NCBI RefSeq assembly: GCF_014145325.1
Contig: NZ_JACHTF010000004.1
Location: forward strand, 149,735-213,734
DNA length: 64,000 nt
From: Marilutibacter spongiae
GTDB lineage: Bacteria > Pseudomonadota > Gammaproteobacteria > Xanthomonadales > Xanthomonadaceae
Direction: 5' to 3'
The position numbers were made by a program, and so were the translations under genes. Each line of letters starts with the position of its first letter. Position 1 is the stretch's first letter. Below are positions 61,311 through 64,000 of this stretch, one piece after another. Under the pieces are notes generated by a model, which ran no database searches, was not told the origin of the DNA, and worked only from the letters and a program-made list of their open reading frames with translations.

Positions 61311-62282
61311 TCACTCCGTCGCCGACGGCGCGAGCGCCGCCTGTTCCGCATCGGCGGCCTGGACGATCTCGCGTTCGCAGTGGGCGACATACGGGTCGCA
61401 GACGACCGGTCCCGCCACCAGCGAGATTTCCTGCGCCAACGACAGGGGCGCGTCCGCCGTGGGCCGTTCGACGACGAACAGCCGGTGCGCGTATAGCGCG
61501 CGCGTGGCGCTGTCGTGCAGGCTCGCGGCGACCAGCAGGTCCTCGTGTCCGTCGTGGTTGATGTCGCCCCGCGCCAGCCAGGTCCACGACCGCGTCCATT
61601 CCTCGTCGTCGGCGATCGATACCTGTCGCGGCGGGGCATCGGCGGCGGTCACGGCCGTGACGCCGGTGAGGACCTGGTCGATGAAGGCGCCCAGGTCGCC
61701 ATGGGCGGCCTGGATCTCCACGATCGCGGCCACCTGCGCCGGTCCGCTGGGAAAGCCCAGCGCCGCCGGCAGCCGCCGGTAGCCGTTCGCCTCCATCGCG
61801 AAGTCGGCCAGGTGGGAATCCGCGGCGATATCGGCCTGGGCGATGGCCCGCCCGGCATAACACTTCAGCCGCCAGTCCTGGTAGCTGGAGCGTGCCTCGC
61901 GGTCCGCCTCCAGGTTGCGCAGGTCGGCGTCGAACAGGGCGCGGCAGGTGTCCACCATCGCCTCTTCGGCCACCTCGCATTCGCCTCCCGGGCAGGCCAG
62001 CCGGCTGACGCGGTACGACGGGGCATCCCCGTCGTCCGCTTTCCATGGACTGTCGAGCCAGCGTGCCCAGGCCTCAGGCCCCTGGCCGACGGGTGCGCCA
62101 CCGCCAGCAAGCGCCTCGAACGAGGCCACCCCACCGGTCGCCGGGGCACGGGCGTCCCCCGACGGCGAAGAACATGCCGCCGCCGACAGCAGGAGCAGGA
62201 CCGGCAAGCAGCGGGCCGCTGCGCACAGGCGCGCGCGTGCCTGGGGGCCGCCTTGCCGCTTTGGAAAATCGTAGGTCAACAT
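61311..62282 (-). CDS. Predicted lipoprotein with an FG-GAP-like calcium motif
   Basis: This 323-residue protein has a probable lipoprotein signal (SAAAC, Cys37) and a helical middle region. A calcium-binding loop GDINHDGHEDLLV near residue 250 is typical of FG-GAP or dockerin-like repeats, and there are several cysteines. No enzyme motif is visible. It lies between the T4-lysozyme-like gene (10 nt) and the thioredoxin-like gene (5 nt). Confidence 0.72.
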   Translation of the reverse strand: MLTYDFPKRQGGPQARARLCAAARCLPVLLLLSAAACSSPSGDARAPATGGVASFEALAGGGAPVGQGPEAWARWLDSPWKADDGDAPSYRVSRLACPGGECEVAEEAMVDTCRALFDADLRNLEADREARSSYQDWRLKCYAGRAIAQADIAADSHLADFAMEANGYRRLPAALGFPSGPAQVAAIVEIQAAHGDLGAFIDQVLTGVTAVTAADAPPRQVSIADDEEWTRSWTWLARGDINHDGHEDLLVAASLHDSATRALYAHRLFVVERPTADAPLSLAQEISLVAGPVVCDPYVAHCEREIVQAADAEQAALAPSATE

Positions 62283-62292
62283 CGGGACGTCC

Positions 62293-63201
62293 TCATGGAA
62301 AACCGGGGCTTGCGCACGAAGCCAGTCGTTGCCGACCCGCTTCTTCCTCGTCGGCGGCGGACTCGAGCAGGTCGCGGACATAGTCGTTCCGGGTGGTACC
62401 CAGTTGCGGGCGATTGGACTCGTCGGCCGCGCCTTGCCAGTCCTTGCGGCCCATCGCGCGGTTGAAGCTCGGCCATTTCGGCGGCGACAGGCCGCCTTCG
62501 CCGAGGTTGTAGACCATGTCGTACAGGGCCGCCTGGACCTTGGAGGGATAGCTGTCGAAATCGGGATAGATGCGGTGCAGGCCCGGCGTGAATTCGTTCG
62601 CCAGCCGGGTCTGGCAAAGCTGGTTGATCGTATCCTCCTCCAGTCGCAGGGCATTCTCGCCGGCATAGGAGTTGGCGGTATTGCAGCGTCGTGGATTGCC
62701 GGCGATGCATTCCGCGGACTGCGAGGACAGACCGTTGTAGGCATCGCGGATTTCCTGCTCGGTCGCCCGTCGCGACACGCCGTTTTCCTCGATCATGAAA
62801 GGCAGGGCGACGGCGTCGTCGACCGACGCCAGCAGGTTGCCGATGCCGGTGGTCACCAGGTTGACGCTGTCGCGGTACATGTAGGAAAAGCTGCCCTCGT
62901 GCGTCGCCTCGGCCATGACGTTGCAGACGGCCTCCGGCTCGACATCCACCGGATTGCTTTCGAAGTAGCAGCCGCTATCGCATTCGTAGCGCAGTTTGTC
63001 CGCCTCGCTGGCCCAGCAGACCGACAGCTTGCACACCGGCGTCGTGTTGGCTCCCAGCGTCTGCGCGGTCCAGGCGATCCCCGCGACGAGCAGCATGGCG
63101 CCCATCGCGACCCGGCGCGGTCGCCGCCCGGCGCGCGCCAGGCCGTCCGCGCGACGGCCCCATCCCTGTCGCTGGCCCCACCCGGCCGTCCTTGCTTCCA
63201 T
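62293..63201 (-). CDS. Exported T4-lysozyme-like (GH24) muramidase
   Basis: This 302-residue protein has a basic N-terminus, a membrane or signal helix (about 33-50), a cysteine-containing region, and a phage-lysozyme-type domain. Glu102 (HEGSFSY), Asp111 (MYRDSV) and Thr117 (NLVTTGIGN) keep the exact E-x8-D-x5-T spacing of T4 lysozyme (Glu11, Asp20, Thr26). It should cleave peptidoglycan. The start may be later, at Met33, which would give a cleaner signal peptide. The gene follows a thioredoxin-like gene by 19 nt. Confidence 0.8.
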   Translation of the reverse strand: MEARTAGWGQRQGWGRRADGLARAGRRPRRVAMGAMLLVAGIAWTAQTLGANTTPVCKLSVCWASEADKLRYECDSGCYFESNPVDVEPEAVCNVMAEATHEGSFSYMYRDSVNLVTTGIGNLLASVDDAVALPFMIEENGVSRRATEQEIRDAYNGLSSQSAECIAGNPRRCNTANSYAGENALRLEEDTINQLCQTRLANEFTPGLHRIYPDFDSYPSKVQAALYDMVYNLGEGGLSPPKWPSFNRAMGRKDWQGAADESNRPQLGTTRNDYVRDLLESAADEEEAGRQRLASCASPGFP

Positions 63202-63220
63202 CCTGTCCTGTTGCACCCGT

Positions 63221-63852
63221 TTACTCCTTGTACGTTCCCAGTGCCTGTCCCGCCGATCCTTCGAGCGGGGTCTCCAGGACCTGTTCCATGCCGCGCCTGC
63301 CCCTGATCTCGGTCGCCTTGAACCACTGCCGGCCGTCGGCGCCGCGCAGCAGCAGCATCGGCGTATAGCCGCCCCATCGCCGCCATGCGTCCCGCAACTG
63401 CTGGTGCGCCGGGGAGAGCACCGCTGGCGCGGTCCCCGGTCGCACGTAACCACCTCGCTTGGCCGCCGGGTCATAGGCCCGGAAGTTGTCGTCCAGCGCC
63501 TTCGCCGGGTCGGCCGCGGCGAGGATCGCCGCCGCCTGCGCCCCACTGTCGGCCGCGAAGTACGCGACCGGCACCCAACGCACCGGAACGTCGGGGTGCG
63601 CCTCGCGCAACTGCATGTAGGTCCGTGCGCACGCGGGGCAGTGTGCGTCGAAGACCAGGTAGGCTCGGGGCGCCGCATCCGGCGCGCCACCCACCTGGAT
63701 GCCCGGCGTCCGCTCGAGTACGGCACGCGCATCCGATGGCAGGGCCTTGACCCGGAACAGGGGCGCCGGATCGAGCCCACCTGCGCTGGCGATCGGTCCG
63801 GCCAGCAGCGCTGCCAGCATGCCGATGACGAGGCTTGCGACCAGGCCTAGCC

Positions 63853-63862
<10 letters not shown>
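63221..63862 (-). CDS. Exported thioredoxin-fold protein (CPAC)
   Basis: This 213-residue protein has a signal peptide (residues 1-26) and a thioredoxin domain with Cys75-Pro-Ala-Cys78 and the cis-Pro loop (GGYTPMLL). It is paralogous to the 60631 gene, including the shared WVPVAYF/WLPVAYF strand. Its ATG overlaps the stop of the upstream partial gene by 10 nt. Confidence 0.82.

Positions 63863-64000
<138 letters not shown>

Overview
This is a very GC-rich proteobacterial chromosome segment. Its gene families, gene order (parA-parB-rsmG, a Clp/CRP-type site before a secreted protease, and a TonB receptor with DUF3325, DUF3649 and PepSY partners) and its palindromic intergenic repeats fit a Lysobacter/Luteimonas-like member of the Xanthomonadaceae. 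That assignment is an inference from gene content; no rRNA gene is present. I saw no tRNA, rRNA, CRISPR array, prophage or intact insertion sequence.

Layout, left: 0.2-2.65 kb holds a CBS/DUF294 signalling protein coupled to a DEDDh exonuclease. At 2.7-4.9 kb lies a secreted trypsin-fold protease preceded by a perfect CRP/Clp-type palindrome. 5.5-6.5 kb is a gene-free repeat island next to rpmB-rpmG. 7.2-15.1 kb is a leftward block: DUF885 protein, lipid A N-terminal-domain protein, glycosyltransferase, epimerase, parB, parA, rsmG and a phosphopantetheinyl transferase. The last diverges from an AMP-binding ligase, which suggests aryl-polyene/xanthomonadin metabolism. 16.5-18 kb carries two GlsB-type membrane proteins and exonuclease III. 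18.25-20.13 kb is an AT-richer hipBA toxin-antitoxin island with an operator-like inverted repeat upstream and a long hairpin-forming repeat downstream.

Middle: 22.3-29.5 kb is a six-gene rightward operon (RDD, SpoIIM-like, DUF4129, DUF4350, MoxR, DUF58), with four ATGA stop/start overlaps, followed by monomeric isocitrate dehydrogenase. 32.0-32.93 kb is a noncoding array of two tandem repeats (119 bp and 236 bp units). 33-37.5 kb is a Fur-box-controlled siderophore-uptake operon. 38.8-43.5 kb pairs a PAP2 phosphatase and an EptA-type phosphoethanolamine transferase with a divergent two-component system. Their shared promoter region has mirrored 11-bp-spaced direct repeats, a strong candidate for an autoregulated lipid A modification circuit.

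Right: 43.5-55.4 kb is mostly housekeeping and accessory single genes (LysR regulator with a divergent small gene, lipoprotein methyltransferase, RluE, hybrid kinase, PiuC-like dioxygenase, sulfotransferase-like protein, HrpB, TatD). From 55.47 kb to the window edge, at least eleven leftward genes lie head to tail, nearly all predicted lipoproteins or exported proteins. They include a pesticin-like and a T4-lysozyme-like muramidase, both with catalytic triads at family spacing; two paralogous CxxC thioredoxin-fold proteins; two OmpA-like lipoproteins; and, at the edge, the poly-glycine tail of a larger protein. This operon is the best candidate in the window for an undescribed envelope or interbacterial system.
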